From contig JAAGOF010000070.1 in assembly GCA_010645155.1 (NCBI GenBank), forward strand, positions 385,947 through 449,946: a stretch of 64,000 nucleotides of DNA. The letters are read 5' to 3'. Of this stretch, positions 49,201 to 59,546 are shown one piece after another. The notes under the pieces were generated by a model, which ran no database searches, was not told the origin of the DNA, and saw only the letters and a program-made list of their open reading frames with translations. Position 1 is the first letter of the stretch. Every line of letters begins with the position of its first letter. The translations under genes and the position numbers were made by a program. The stretch is from Tigriopus japonicus. Its lineage: Eukaryota; Arthropoda; Copepoda; Harpacticoida; Harpacticidae.

Positions 49201-52106
49201 CCCACCATTAAACAGGAATACTGACACATGAAGTAAAGTGAGTATGAGCAGAATACACTTTTAATTAAACGAAATAATATTTAGGTAAAATTTGCACATT
49301 CGGGCACGGATAAATACAACGGCCTTGATTACGGCAATGAAGCAACGTCCAAACTGGAATCGATGACATTTTTTTGCCCCGATCATTCAATGATTTTGTT
49401 AACCCAGTGGTTATATGGCCCTGATAGCGTATCTTTAACCAATTTTAACCAAAACTTAGAACAAAATGCCTTTCTTTGCGAACCCAAGGGAGGTGCAACA
49501 TAAAGTAGGTTTGATGAATTGCTAAATTTTCCATTTTTCTACTCTTACTTTGATCCTTGACAAAAATGCACTGTATTTTCACTTCATCAAGAGATCATTT
49601 TATTCATCACAAGGGCTACACAAATACTGCAAAAACGCCAAAAAATGCATCAAAAAGAATGCAAAAAAAAGAAAATGCAAAAAGACCCCCAGCTGAGGAA
49701 CATTTTGACTAAAGTTAATGGCCATAACGACCATGAAAACCATTCATAGCGCTTGATTTTCTTAAGATATTAACGTTCTTTAAGAATTTGGGAAAGGCAC
49801 CAAATTTCGACAAGGCCAAAAATGCAAATAGAAAAATGCCATAAAAAATATGCACCAAATTTCGATAAATACGCCAAAAAATGCAAAAATGCATATAAAA
49901 TATGCATATAAATGCATATAAATATATATAATATGCATATAAAATAATGAAAAATGCAAAAAAAAATCGAAAAAAGTGAAATAAAATGCAAAAAAAATCG
50001 AAAAAAGTGAAATAAAATGCTTTTTCATGAAATGAGCATCCCAATCACATCTAGTAAATCAGCCAAAGGTTTTGTTCGCTTTTTCAAGTACCAGCCAAAT
50101 GTGTAAATAGTGAAATTACTGATTCCAAATATATTTTTGATTCCCCAGCTCCCCTAGCAGGTCCTATAAAAGGGGTAGGCAACCAATGGGTTTTGGCCCA
50201 CATATGGCCCAATGGGTGGGCTTTGACGGGCCCAGGAACTTTGGTTAAAGTCTAAAATAGTGGGCCCGAGGGCATGCATAGTATTGAACTTGTGGTCCCA
50301 GAGTTCTTTGATAGCTAATTTGTGCGCCCATGAACATACCAGCATCTGTTTGGAGGGCTCCTTACAACACAAAGGCGAATTTGTTGGGACCTGACCAGAA
50401 AGTGGTTGCCGACCCTTGTCATATGAGGACTCGTTATTGGTCACTGTAATTTTTCAACTACTTCCATAAAACCTAAGAAATCATGTGCTTCATACTTCAA
50501 TGAATCTAATGAACAAATAAACAAAAGGTATATTCATTTTCATGAAATCAAGATATTTTGTTGCTGATTTTAGTTCCATATTACCAAATTTTCATAAGAA
50601 GACCTTTTTGATTAAAGTACTTTTGTAACGAGTAATTGGCTTTGCCATTGCTTTTCCTGAAAAGGAATTCCAGAATAACGAATCCCTCAGTTTTAGAGAA
50701 AAAATGGGAGCAATAATCCGCTGAGAAATTAAGAACGGCTCAAGCCCTGACTATTACCGAAACATCTTTTCTCATTAACGAAAAAATCAACGTAATTTTA
50801 TTAAGACTTCGTTTTATCGGATACTTAAGATTCCGGTTTCAGGAAAGCCATTTTTCCGGTGGAAACTGATGGCTTCGGTCAAACAATTTTTCGGCAGATC
50901 TTTTTCGATGAAAAGTTTTGGTGCTAATTAAGTGCTTTTTCAGGAGAAATTTGATGACGTTCAATCTTATTGTTATTAATATTTTTCTCACCATTTTTAG
51001 ACCAACGGCAATAACTCTTGAAACAACCTTCTACTTGAATTGTTGCACATAGCTTTTTCTGCTAACCCGCGAGAGAAAATTGTTGTTTACAGAAGAAAAA
51101 AAAGATCAAAATCCCAAATTATTGCCCTAAAAACTTTGATGAGCCAAATAACCAACACTAGAGTACCTCGATTCCTTAAATGAGTGTGGAAGGACAGGTT
51201 TTCATAACTTCTTCCTCGTCGACTCAGGATGCTCGAAGTGGATAAAGACCGCCTCGGCTTGTTGGTTTGGCGTTTCCCACGCCATTGGTTGGGTTTGCAA
51301 TAATCTTTGGGAAAGGTCTTCACGGGAGGTTCTACCCTCGCCGGATTAGGGTTGGGTTCCACAAGCTCGTAATCCGTAGAGGGCTCTCTCGGTATGTTGG
51401 AGCTCCCCTTTGGCACATGTTCCGTCGGTTCAATTTCAATGGGAGCGACTGGAGAGGGTTGGACTTTGATGGTTTGGATGTGGTTCAACGAACCCCGACT
51501 AAATAACACTGGAATTTCACAAGGAGCAGTTTTCGAGGCTTTTACAGGCTCAGATTTCGCATCTTCACGCTTCTTTTTGGAGCACGCGTGCTTGTGAGTC
51601 AGAGTTGAAGATGATGTTAGTTGCTGGTGTTTGGAACATCGACGAGGATGAGGAAGAGTCTGAGCACATCGATGACTTGGGTTGATTGGTTTTGAATCTC
51701 TGGTTGAGACAACCACACGTGTTCCAATGCCATGAGCTCTTTCGCCACTTGAATTAGTGGACAAACTGTCCAAAGAGCCTCCATTTGAATCTTTGGGCTC
51801 GTATCTGACCTTCAAAATGTCGACATCCCAAGAGCGATCAATGTTCTTATTAGCTCCACGTGCCTTATGGTGGCAAGGAGCTTTGAGGTCTTGAGATTTT
51901 GAGCGAGGGTCAGTCTTCTTCAAACTGTTGGTTTGATGCCTCTTTGGAGTCAACCAAGAGGATTTGGCAAATGTGGTAAAAACAGATTGCCTTTGGCCTT
52001 GAAGAGGATCCTGGGATTGGAACCCGGAGGCCGTGACCTCAATGATTTGGTTCAATGTGGCCACATATTGCGATTGGACATCTCGGACGAGGGAAGATCG
52101 CTCCAT
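28219..52106 (-). CDS. Svil: Supervillin-like protein: disordered N-terminus, gelsolin repeats, villin headpiece (long form 3433 aa)
   Basis: Minus-strand exons: 52106-51167, 47680-47135, 42748-42412, 42350-41905, 41844-41527, 41450-39023, 38951-38767, 38656-38315, 38070-37903, 37825-37117, 32369-32067, 31998-28973, 28907-28585, 28516-28373 and 28305-28219. Every junction is GT-AG, phases agree throughout, and they total 10302 nt. Supervillin links actin and myosin II to membranes. Resemblance to vertebrate supervillin is visible at SKSERMAKYKEERRKQLA (third exon), RYQTQPITIDEV (38315-38656), ITERLAALKKSGEENWKKKV and YTVAGKM. It continues through the gelsolin-like repeats from about residue 2630 (MLLQVKGRR, FLDWPDQAK, YFFWQGADS, LFLFDVGNKLWLWQGYWPE). 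The headpiece holds LPDGVDPAKLERYL, PRWKQ and terminal KGLF. The two 5'-most exons are joined on phase and splice sites only. The part from 42748 down is secure. Confidence 0.85.
32683..32760 (-). promoter_or_regulatory. Possible 5' exon of a short supervillin transcript
   Basis: GATGCAG|GTACTG at 32683/32682 is a strong donor. The reading frames through it do not match the next exon's phase, so it could only be a non-coding leader. CpG-rich sequence (about 33010-33070) lies roughly 300 bp upstream in transcription direction. Confidence 0.2.
35830..35855. repeat. AGT/GTA trinucleotide microsatellite
   Basis: About eight uninterrupted AGT units lie in a supervillin intron. Confidence 0.8.
35873..36101 (-). 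CDS. Possible stop-containing cassette or alternative terminal exon of supervillin
   Basis: A Ser-rich frame of about 75 residues (starting RSLFARSSAKSQES, ending WVKFKR and TGA) follows a weak acceptor (GGTGAAG|G) in the right phase for the exon ending at 37117. No consensus donor in phase with the exon at 32369 is found within it. Skipping it leaves a perfectly phased 37117 to 32369 junction. If used, it would end the protein before the gelsolin region. It may also be a chance frame. Confidence 0.3.
36147..36167. repeat. GTCA tetranucleotide microsatellite
   Basis: About five GTCA units lie in a supervillin intron. A CAG run (about seven units) follows at 36306-36326. Confidence 0.75.
39590..39900 (-). 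repeat. Coding tandem module of supervillin (three copies, about 105-118 bp)
   Basis: Three adjacent, diverged copies encode PQGILKRK(F/Y)SSA followed by SRSHSP(E/D) and a linker ending SRSSPEP. The DNA copies are still clearly alignable (for example, CTATGAG..CG and TTTCG(C/T)TTCAGGAT in plus orientation). This shows internal duplication within the sixth exon of the long form. Confidence 0.8.
43044..43242 (-). CDS. Svil: Alternative first coding exon of supervillin (short form, about 3004 aa)
   Basis: The ATG at 43242 (context CAACCATGACGG) opens a 66-codon frame beginning MTAVSNSEYNNSGVK. It contains FLWSTPFFDIEFVDIKTRRAG and ends at the consensus donor AAAG|GTAGTT. It ends in phase 1, exactly like the upstream exon at 47135, and so splices in frame to the exon at 42748. 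No 3' splice site compatible with an internal exon is visible before the ATG. An alternative promoter is therefore the simplest reading. The N-terminus is unlike that of the long form. Confidence 0.65.
46168..46398. repeat. Near-perfect foldback element (about 80-bp arms)
   Basis: The left arm starts CAACACTTACGAGGATTGTG. The right arm is its inverse with only a few mismatches, over GGGGCCCAATTCAAG, ATTGAAAACAAACCAATG and TTGGTGAAAAGTTGG. A loop of about 70 bp separates the arms. No target-site duplication is recognised. It lies in a supervillin intron, so the pre-mRNA would contain a stable hairpin. Confidence 0.8.
49616..50030. repeat. A-rich low-complexity repeat with ATGCA/ATGCAT words
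   Basis: Degenerate short repeats of AAAAATGCA and GCATATAAA run through the stretch. A clear duplication of about 34 bp (AAAATCGAAAAAAGTGAAAT then AAAATGC) lies at about 49965-50022, and ACCAAATTTCGA occurs twice. The Phe-rich minus-strand frames here are by-products. Confidence 0.7.
50170..50418. mobile_element. hAT-type MITE, diverged
   Basis: The left end AAGGGGTAGGCAACC and the inverse of the right end CAAGGGTCGGCAACC match the widespread hAT terminus (C/T)AGGGGTCGGCAACC. The flanks TCCTATAA (50162-50169) and TCATATGA (50419-50426) are an 8-bp duplication with two differences. The 249-bp length and GGCCC-rich interior fit a non-autonomous copy. Confidence 0.65.
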
Positions 52107-55100
52107 CGTGTATACCACTAGTAATGTAACACTTCTGGTTCAGAGCATGCCAATGAAGCGACTGATCGGGTTCAGATGCTGTTCAGGGATTTTCTCTTGA
52201 ACCATTGGCAACATTTTACTCACACTTTTCTTCGCTTCGAGATTTGTGTTATCTTCTCCTTTACAGGGTACGGAATAGAACTTACGTAAATGAAAAGACA
52301 TTTTACGGTCCACAATGAATTTTTTGGCCCTTGTTTCAACACCGGTTTCTAGTTTGCAAACGCGATCAAAAAATTCATATTCTTGTTTAATTTTTGCTTT
52401 AAAGGCCACCTTTTAGAACTTGCTTTGCTACAAAAACTGTCACAAAATGTCAAATTATCTTGTAAAACTGTAGAATTTGCATAACTAAAAAGATTCTCTA
52501 AAAGATCGCTCTAGTTCCTGTCGAGAAAATGTTATTTTGGAAATTGTAGGGTGATAAGTGGATACTTTTAAAAGTGAAATTATTCCGGGATGGTTCCCCG
52601 CACCCTGTAAAATATCAAACAAACCCGCACTTTCAGACGGTAGCGAGTATGCACAGTACAGAGTCTACAACGAGTAAATCGTGTTAATGATGAGAACTAT
52701 TTTGGCTCGTTCTCAGGGTTCAGGCCAGAAATCCTACGAAATGTTTCACAGAAAAGGCAACATAAGTACCACAATAGTACTTCTCAAGCAACTAGTGCTC
52801 CATACAACCACCGCAAAACAATGCCATCTTCTTCGGTTGGTTGTGTGTTCCTGGAAACTAATCAGGACTCGGGAGCCAAGGATGATGATAGGTTCACTTG
52901 TTTTCAATAAACCACTTCTCAACCCGTGAGAGACACAATTGGAACTGATTGACGAATCAAAACCACATATGTACATTCATTCATGCGCTCACTCGCTCAA
53001 TACTAATTCTACTGGAGTGGATGGACTCTTCCTCCACAAATTTTGGTGGTCGTCTTCCCAGAATGATTGATCACTAATTTTATCCGAAGCTGCTTGATCA
53101 CTTTAGGTTTCACAAGAGCTCTCTTGACCAATGATCAAGTCGATTGTTACAACCATGACACGATGGAATCGTCTCCAACTCATCACTTATCAATGTAAAG
53201 ATAGTTCCTTGACAAATCGTGCTTTTCACAACACATCAGTCACCACTTCAATTCCGGTGAAAGTGTCATGTTGTCCGACTTCATTATCGCAATGTCCCAA
53301 TGTCCATCTAGCAGTTTGCTCTCCTTAAAGTTCCATGTTCTTGTTTTGGGTATAACGAGCGTCTTTTTGTGGAAATCAAGATGTATGTATGTATGTATGT
53401 ATGTATGTGTGTGTCTGTCCTCAATTCACACTCTACTCACTCCTGAGCTCGCAGTTGTGGATTTAAAATCACACTCTCAGGGAAATATTTCTTATCGAGT
53501 GACTTGCACATATGTTTGCCCCTTGAGGAGTTGTTCGAGCAGCTTGACCCACCCACTTCTATTTTTTTAGATCTTGCTGGAATTAGTTGGGCCTCTTTGA
53601 GTACTTTAGCCGGCCGATTGGCGAATTGGACGCGTTCAGGGAGGCATTTTAGAGGGCAAGCAAGGAGCATGGAAAGATACTATGGATGGATGTATATGTT
53701 CAGAAACACACCAAGATTAGGACCAAATTGCTAAAATTCCCGGGGCCTAATTGATTTGCCATTGGACGATGGCCAAACCATAAGTGCTCTTCAAAAGCCG
53801 AGGTGTGTCTCATTTCCGAGACCGTGATAACCTGTTATTTTTCTAATAACAATCCTTTTTCTCCAGCATTTCACTCAGATGCTATGTGTACATTACATTT
53901 ATTTCTTATGTGATTTTATGGAGCATTTAGAAAACGGTTTACAGTGACGATGGAAAAAAAATCTTGGCTATTTAAAAATATAGAGAAGTTATATAAAGAT
54001 GACGCACATCATAATAACACTACAAAAACAAAACGGGACAGCTGGACGGGTGCTTACGTTGATTATATTGTATTGATTGGCAAGGCAAAGCAAATGAGTT
54101 CTTGTTTTTGCAAATTACTATTAGATACATGTAACCATGGAAACGATCAGACTTTGCAGTTACGCATCTGCAAATATGTTTCGAAAAACAGTTCGGTGGA
54201 TCCTAGTTTGAATAATATGTTGCCGTTCAAATTTTGACATTACTTGAATTTAATCTTGCCAAATTGCTAGTCCCCAAGTACTGACGGCGATGGGGTTCAA
54301 TCTGATTTCAATGTGCTCTAAATTTAAGGACTGTCATCGATGCCATTGGTCTATTGCAAATATGGTTTGAAAAGATCTCTTTACCATGATGGCACTCTGG
54401 TCTAGAGTCTCTAAAAAACGCCTTTTCAAACAAAATATTCTTTGCGACCAAACACATTTTTCATAGAAGTGCGAAACTTACGTGAATTGTCAATCACAAC
54501 CAAGTAGAGCGCGCAAACATGATTGAGCAGATAGAAAATCAGATTGAACTCTATGTGATACAGCCACATGATAACGCATATTAGATTTTTTCTTGAGTAT
54601 ACCAAAATCAGGTCAGACTAGCGGTTTTCGAGTATACTGTATACTCGCCTTAACTGTAGCATTTCAAGTACAGCAGTTAGGGTGTCGAGGCCCATTCATC
54701 TGAATTGATTTTGGTACAAACTGAAAAATCTGTCATCCCTTAACATGCGACCCAGTCAGTATCCTCAATATCTATTGCAAAATTATCACAATTTACCTTA
54801 TCAGTCACAATTATTGTTTTATCTTGACTTTAGGTTTGGCTTTAGTCCCTCATAACTTCAATCGTGTAAGGTCATTTTCGTCATCGTGTAAATTTTGAGT
54901 CTAACAGCTAAATCGCGTTGTCGATGTGGGGCGTATCGGAACCAAAAGCCAACGAAGACAATTGCAAATTCTTGGAACTATCTGAAGTTTTGATTAAAAG
55001 ATGCTTTGACCTAGTGCTCTATATTGAGCTCTATATTGAAAATATCCTCATTTTTCGAAAATCTGACCCTTTAAAACTCAGGCAATTTTTGGCAAGCTTA

Positions 55101-56069
55101 GACTGCTAACGACAGCAGGTCTGTAAATTGATGCGGTAATCACTCCCATTGTGAGATCCATGAACATTTTTTGTCAAGAGAATGGAACATGTAGTAAAGA
55201 TTTGTGCCGACTTGAATTTGGGAGATTTCTAGCATTGTGAAGCGGCCTTGTCAGAAAGAAACTGTTGGCCAAAAAAGGTCTTGATCAAAAACGAAAACGA
55301 AAGGCACTGACCTGAGGCAAATACCATGCATGACATACTTCTTTTTTACCGGATGTTAGAAGGTAAATAGTAAAATAGGAAAAAGATTTATTGTTTTTGT
55401 AGTACTTCATTGCTTTCGTTTTACAAAGGTTTGACCGAAACCGAAATTCTAATCGAAAGTTTTTTGGGTCCTTGTGCAAATCAACTTAGCTTAATGTTTT
55501 AGAGTTGGCAGAATGGAACAACCTTTTGAATTTGGGATTGATCTTATTTACCTCTTACAAGGTGCTCAAGATTTGAAGGTAATTGAACCTAAATAAACAC
55601 AGTGTGATTTTTTGAATGCCTTTCTAACCCTCAACAAGGACCCCTGAAAGGGATCCTATTTTATAGGTTGTCCCTGCCTGAAATTCGCTTTTGATTGGAT
55701 GTTTTTTTGTTGGGAAAGGGCCTATTTGATTGAAAATCGTGATTTAAAAAACATGATGTAATATTTGAAATAATTAAAAGTCCTGAACCGAGTTGAACTA
55801 ACTGGTATTAGAATATTTTCTCTGAGAGGGTTTGGCGTCAATAACATGGACAAAAGGGGTCCTAAATCGTCTAATATTAACTGAAACTCCCTCAAGAGAA
55901 AATAAGAGCGATCATATAAAGTCCTCGCCAATAAGCCTGATTACACTTAGTAGGACGTTTGAAAATTTGAACATTTCCATTTACTTTTCTTGTTTTTTAG
56001 CTTTCCTGATCTGAAAGATTTCAATTGCAAATAAAACTCCTCAAATAAACATTGTTAACATTAAATAAA
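52107..56069. other. Gene-poor region upstream of supervillin
   Basis: This is 4 kb of AT-rich sequence. The longest frames (about 80-100 codons, for example plus 53944-54237) show no family resemblance. An ATGT microsatellite lies at 53382-53409. The promoter of the long supervillin form should lie here or further right. Confidence 0.45.
53382..53409. repeat. ATGT tetranucleotide microsatellite
   Basis: About six ATGT units are followed by a short GT run. Confidence 0.8.
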
Positions 56070-56340
56070 ACATTTTTCAATTTGTTACCTATTATTCTTC
56101 GTCGGGAATATGTAGGAGTTGATCCTCTAACAGCATTTAAGGCAGGATTGGACAAATTTTTAAATACTATTCTTGACCAACCCACTATTCAAAGGTTGTA
56201 CAGATCTGCCAACAGTAACTCATTGGTAGATCAAATTTCAAATAAACGGCAATTTCATAAACTAAATTAATCATTAACTCTCTTTACTGGTAATCCCATT
56301 CCTTGACGTGGTATTAAAAAATCCGCCCCGCCCCCCAACA
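56070..56340 (+). mobile_element. 5'-truncated non-LTR retrotransposon (LINE) tail, copy 1
   Basis: This encodes the last residues of a LINE polyprotein: LRREYVGVDPLTAFKAGLDK, then NTILDQPT and NSLVDQIS. A short 3' UTR ending GGTATTAAAAAATCCGCCCC follows. It is highly similar to the copies at 59200-59540 and 59547-59836. The start of similarity is near 56070. Only the C-terminal tail downstream of the reverse transcriptase is present. Confidence 0.7.
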
Positions 56341-56374
56341 CAAAAAAACTTAAGTCGGGAAAAATGTACTGGCT

Positions 56375-56453
56375 GTACACGATTCGACGCCCCGGTTCGA
56401 TCCCGGGCTTGTCGAGTCCTAGTGACCTGTGGTATTAAGTTACATGCAGTGGT
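56375..56453 (+). repeat. tRNA-derived (SINE-like) fragment with Pol III B box, left part
   Basis: GGTTCGATCCC at 56394-56404 sits in a T-arm-like stem (GCCCCGG...CCGGGCT), as in tRNA genes, but no acceptor stem, anticodon arm or A box can be folded around it. The hAT-type element at 56454-57273 interrupts the sequence. The right part continues from 57274 to about 57420. Confidence 0.45.
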
Positions 56454-57273
56454 CAGGGTTGCATCGGAGAAAACCCCACCCGGTTTTTTTGGGCGTTTTT
56501 TTTGGGTTTTTCTGGGTTTTTCGGTTTTTTTTTGTTTTTTTTTTTACAATATTATTATTCATATTATTAACTCTTCATATACTCTTCTTCATATTGGACC
56601 ACATTAACATATCACATCTGAGTTTTGACGATACACAACATATTTATAACTCGATTTTTTTCGCAAGAAACAGCAACCTTTGACATTTTTTGTCTCAATT
56701 GCTTAAATCCTGCGGGAAATTATTTGAAATAAATATTTTACACACTTTCACAGTACTTTTTCAAAGAATTAGTGCTTTTTTCAAATTCTAGAATAATTTG
56801 TGTAAAGCAAAAAATATGTTCTTAAGGTAGCCTAAGGTTTAAAAAGAGAAATTTGCGATATAAACTTTACCCAAACATATATTTGGCCAAATTCGACACT
56901 TTTATGTAAACAAGTAACATCTTAAGGGAGAAAATGGCAACTTGATAACAACTTCTGTCGCATTGAGTGCAACTTTTAACAACATATTGCAACTTTAGGG
57001 CTAAAAGCCTGCAACTTGTAGCCAAAAGAAAAAAATAACTTTATTCAAGCCCTATTTATAACAAATCCCCATACATAATTCATATCTTCTTCAAGAGTTT
57101 TAGGAGATACAAGATCGACGAGTATTGAATTTAAGTCGCACTCACATAGCGGTGAGTACAATTTTAAGGGACGAATTAGGGGCTTTTAGGGCAAAAAGGA
57201 GAAAAACCCGAAAAACTTGCCCGGGCGGGTTTTTCGGGTTTAATGTCAACCGGGCGGGATTGAAGCAACCCTG
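56454..57273. mobile_element. Non-autonomous hAT-type transposon with perfect 8-bp target-site duplication
   Basis: The termini are CAGGGTTGCATC and the inverse of GAAGCAACCCTG. The flanking octamer GCAGTGGT is identical at 56446-56453 and 57274-57281. Terminal regions on both sides carry AACCCG/CGGGTTTTT runs in inverted orientation, including a palindrome near 57203-57241. No transposase frame is present. The insertion interrupts the tRNA-like fragment at 56375-56453. Confidence 0.85.
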
Positions 57274-57799
57274 GCAGTGGTCACGGCTCTTGACGGCTTA
57301 AATGGGCGAAGCTGGGGTCATTCCCGAGGGTGAGGTAAAAATTAATGCTTGTTCAAGTGGAGCGGCCTCTATCAGAACGCAGCTGCGAAGCTGCTTTCTG
57401 ACTCCAGCACAAACAAACAAATAGGGCTACCAATTTTTGCTAACAAGTTTTCGCTAAAATTGGCCTAGATTTAAACATGGTCAATATCTGATATCCATTT
57501 ACAGGCCTCTCTGCTCTGATTAAAAGCTTTGTCCCATCATTCAGTCTTTGATTAATTCTGCTTCTTTGAACTTGACACACTTCATTAGTGAACTATCAAA
57601 GATGTAATCACAAAAGTATTTGTTAGATGAAATTTAATATTTTTGAATTTAGTGACGTTTTTGAGAATTATATGCATGTTTTTTTACTGTCAACTTTTTT
57701 GGATTAAGATTTATTTCAGTGAATAACATAAGGGGATTCTAAAACCACCATTTTTGGCAATTTTTCATCCTAAATCATGGTTCATCTTTTACTTCAACC

Positions 57800-58096
57800 C
57801 AAGAAGCACTGGAATCATGGAGTGGGAGGCTAGCAATGAGAATAATGATTTCCAGTAAGAACAATTCAATTACGTTCTTCTGCAAATGAGACCTTGCCTA
57901 TATATTGTTGACAAAAGTTTGTTGATAAAGTTTGAGATGACATAACTTTTCACTCTGGCATTCGATTGGGCTATAATTTGAAATACGTGTTCTTCTCAAT
58001 GCAAGTCAGGTCTCATTTGCAGAAGAATGGTTCGTTTCTGCTGGAAATCATAATTCTCATTTCTAGCCTCCTACTCCATGATTTCCATGCTTCTTG
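57800..58096. mobile_element. Foldback MITE with about 95-bp arms and 7-bp target-site duplication
   Basis: It begins CAAGAAGCA and ends with the inverse TGCTTCTTG. The arms (57800-57894 and 58001-58096) pair with few mismatches through GAGTGGGAGGCTAG and TTCTGCAAATGAGACCT. TTCAACC flanks both ends (57793-57799 and 58097-58103). The superfamily is not assigned from a 7-bp duplication. Confidence 0.8.
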
Positions 58097-58226
58097 TTCA
58101 ACCACAACCAAGTACCCATCTTTCTTTCCAACCTAGAAATAAAAAATCACCCACATTAAGGTACCTAACTTGATTTTCGGCCACATGATGGTCAAAATCA
58201 TCTTAACCTAAACATAACCCACGTAC

Positions 58227-58410
58227 CTTATCATAAAATGCGAGCATGACCGTTCCGGGGGCGAAAGTCCCTTCTGTTGCAGCCCTAGCAAAACGACCAG
58301 AAGAGCCAGACAGATGCCGCAACCCAAACGACTGCCGCTTGAACTCGATTGCTGGTCTCTTGCTCTACTCCCAACGTATTTAGGATAATGGCTAATGCAA
58401 TGGGCAAGAT
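58227..58410 (-). other. Possible minus-strand exon with consensus donor
   Basis: The minus strand has a pyrimidine-rich acceptor (TTGCATTAG near 58409) and a strong donor ATAAG|GTACGT (exon end 58227). One open frame between them includes a hydrophobic run (GICLALLVVLLGL). Its phase would join an AG (CCAG|AAGTG near 52131) just upstream of the supervillin start, so it might be a leader or first exon. No ATG opens the frame before the final MI. This is speculative. Confidence 0.2.
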
Positions 58411-59036
58411 TGCAAAAATCAAATGAGGTTCCATTCCTCTTACCAGGCCTCACACGAATCGTTCGGCTTACGTCAAATGCTTTGTTTGGAAATGCAAAGC
58501 CGGCTGCAGATGTTTCATGAGTTTTCAGAGTGAAGAGGTTATGTTCAAAATCAAAAACATCTTATCAATGCTTTTGGGGCCCTTTGATTTCTAAATTCCT
58601 TGATTATTCCATCAAAATTTGTTTCAACTGTGTTACTATGTACATATGAAATAAGAGGAAATTATAAAGACTTGGTAGAAAAAGGATCTTGAGACACTTG
58701 AGCTTTTAAAAAGTGTGCATTTGTTTGGTCACGCTAGAATCAGCGAGTGTTTCTCAAATCGGAGCTTAAATCCTAGGTTTGGTGATTGCTTACTTTAATA
58801 ACAAATTCAAATGTAGATAAAAATGATTGATGTCAATGGATGAGTGTAATCGAACGAATTCAGCTGTGGATTCTGGGGCCAAAATGACTAGGGATGGGTC
58901 AGAACTAGGTTCTGACATTTCAAAGCTTTAGTTTGCTACGTGTCTTTCATTATTGTAAATATGTCCTCACAGTTTTTTGTACTGTCAGGAGGGTTGGGTC
59001 AATTACTTGAAAAATGTAATTAATTACATTTAAAAT

Positions 59037-59140
59037 TACTACGTGGAAAAATGTAATTAATTGCAATTACTACGTGGAAAAATATAATTAATGACAATAA
59101 CTACGTGGAAAAATGTAATTAATTACAATTACTATGTGGA
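59037..59140. repeat. 31-bp tandem repeat, about 3.4 copies
   Basis: Units start at 59037, 59068, 59099 and 59130, with core TACTACGTGGAAAAATGTAA. Single-base differences separate the copies. Confidence 0.8.
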
Positions 59141-59199
59141 ATTTTTTTTTACATTTTACATTTTATATTTCGCTTTCTTATTTTTTTCGCATTTTACAT

Positions 59200-59540
59200 G
59201 CACTCTGAGAGCACCTCCAAATCTTAAGGAAACTAGGCTAGTACGAACAATGAAGTCCTCCTCTCTTCTTTATCGGGCTCCATTATTGTTCAACTTGTTG
59301 CCTTTTTGTCTTCGTCGGGAATATGTACGAGCGGATCCTCTAACAGCATTTAAGGCAGGATTGGACAAATTTTTAAAAACTATTCCTGACCAACCCACTA
59401 TTCAAGGGTTGTTCAGATCTGCCAACAGTAACTCATTGGTAGATCAAATTTCATATAAACTTTAATTATAGAAACTATATTAATGATTAACTCTCTTTAC
59501 AGGGAATCCCTTTCCTTGTGCCGGTATTAAAAATCCGCCC
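59200..59540 (+). mobile_element. 5'-truncated LINE tail, copy 2
   Basis: This encodes LRAPPNLKETRLVRT, then APLLFNLLPFCLRREY, ADPLTAFKAGLDKF and NSLVDQISYKL with a stop, the typical C-terminal end of a LINE ORF2. It is followed by GGTATTAAAAATCC and a C run. It is the longest of the three copies. Confidence 0.75.
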
Positions 59541-59546
59541 CCCCCC

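Larger units (their letters stand above)
47681..51166 (-). other. First coding intron of the long supervillin form
   Basis: This 3.5-kb intron has donor CGAG|GTACTC and acceptor TTTCATTCAG|CT. It contains an A-rich 'ATGCA' minisatellite-like stretch (49616-50030) and a hAT-type MITE (50170-50418). No exon is seen. Confidence 0.45.

Noticed and set aside
49715..50044. Overlapping Phe-rich minus-strand frames (73-109 codons)
   Set aside because: They are translations of an A-rich low-complexity repeat in several frames at once, so not genes.
53944..54237. 97-codon plus-strand frame
   Set aside because: No motif, no conserved composition, no splice or promoter context. Treated as chance.
56380..56420. 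tRNA gene
   Set aside because: Only the T-arm/B box is recognisable. No acceptor stem, D-arm or anticodon arm fits around it.
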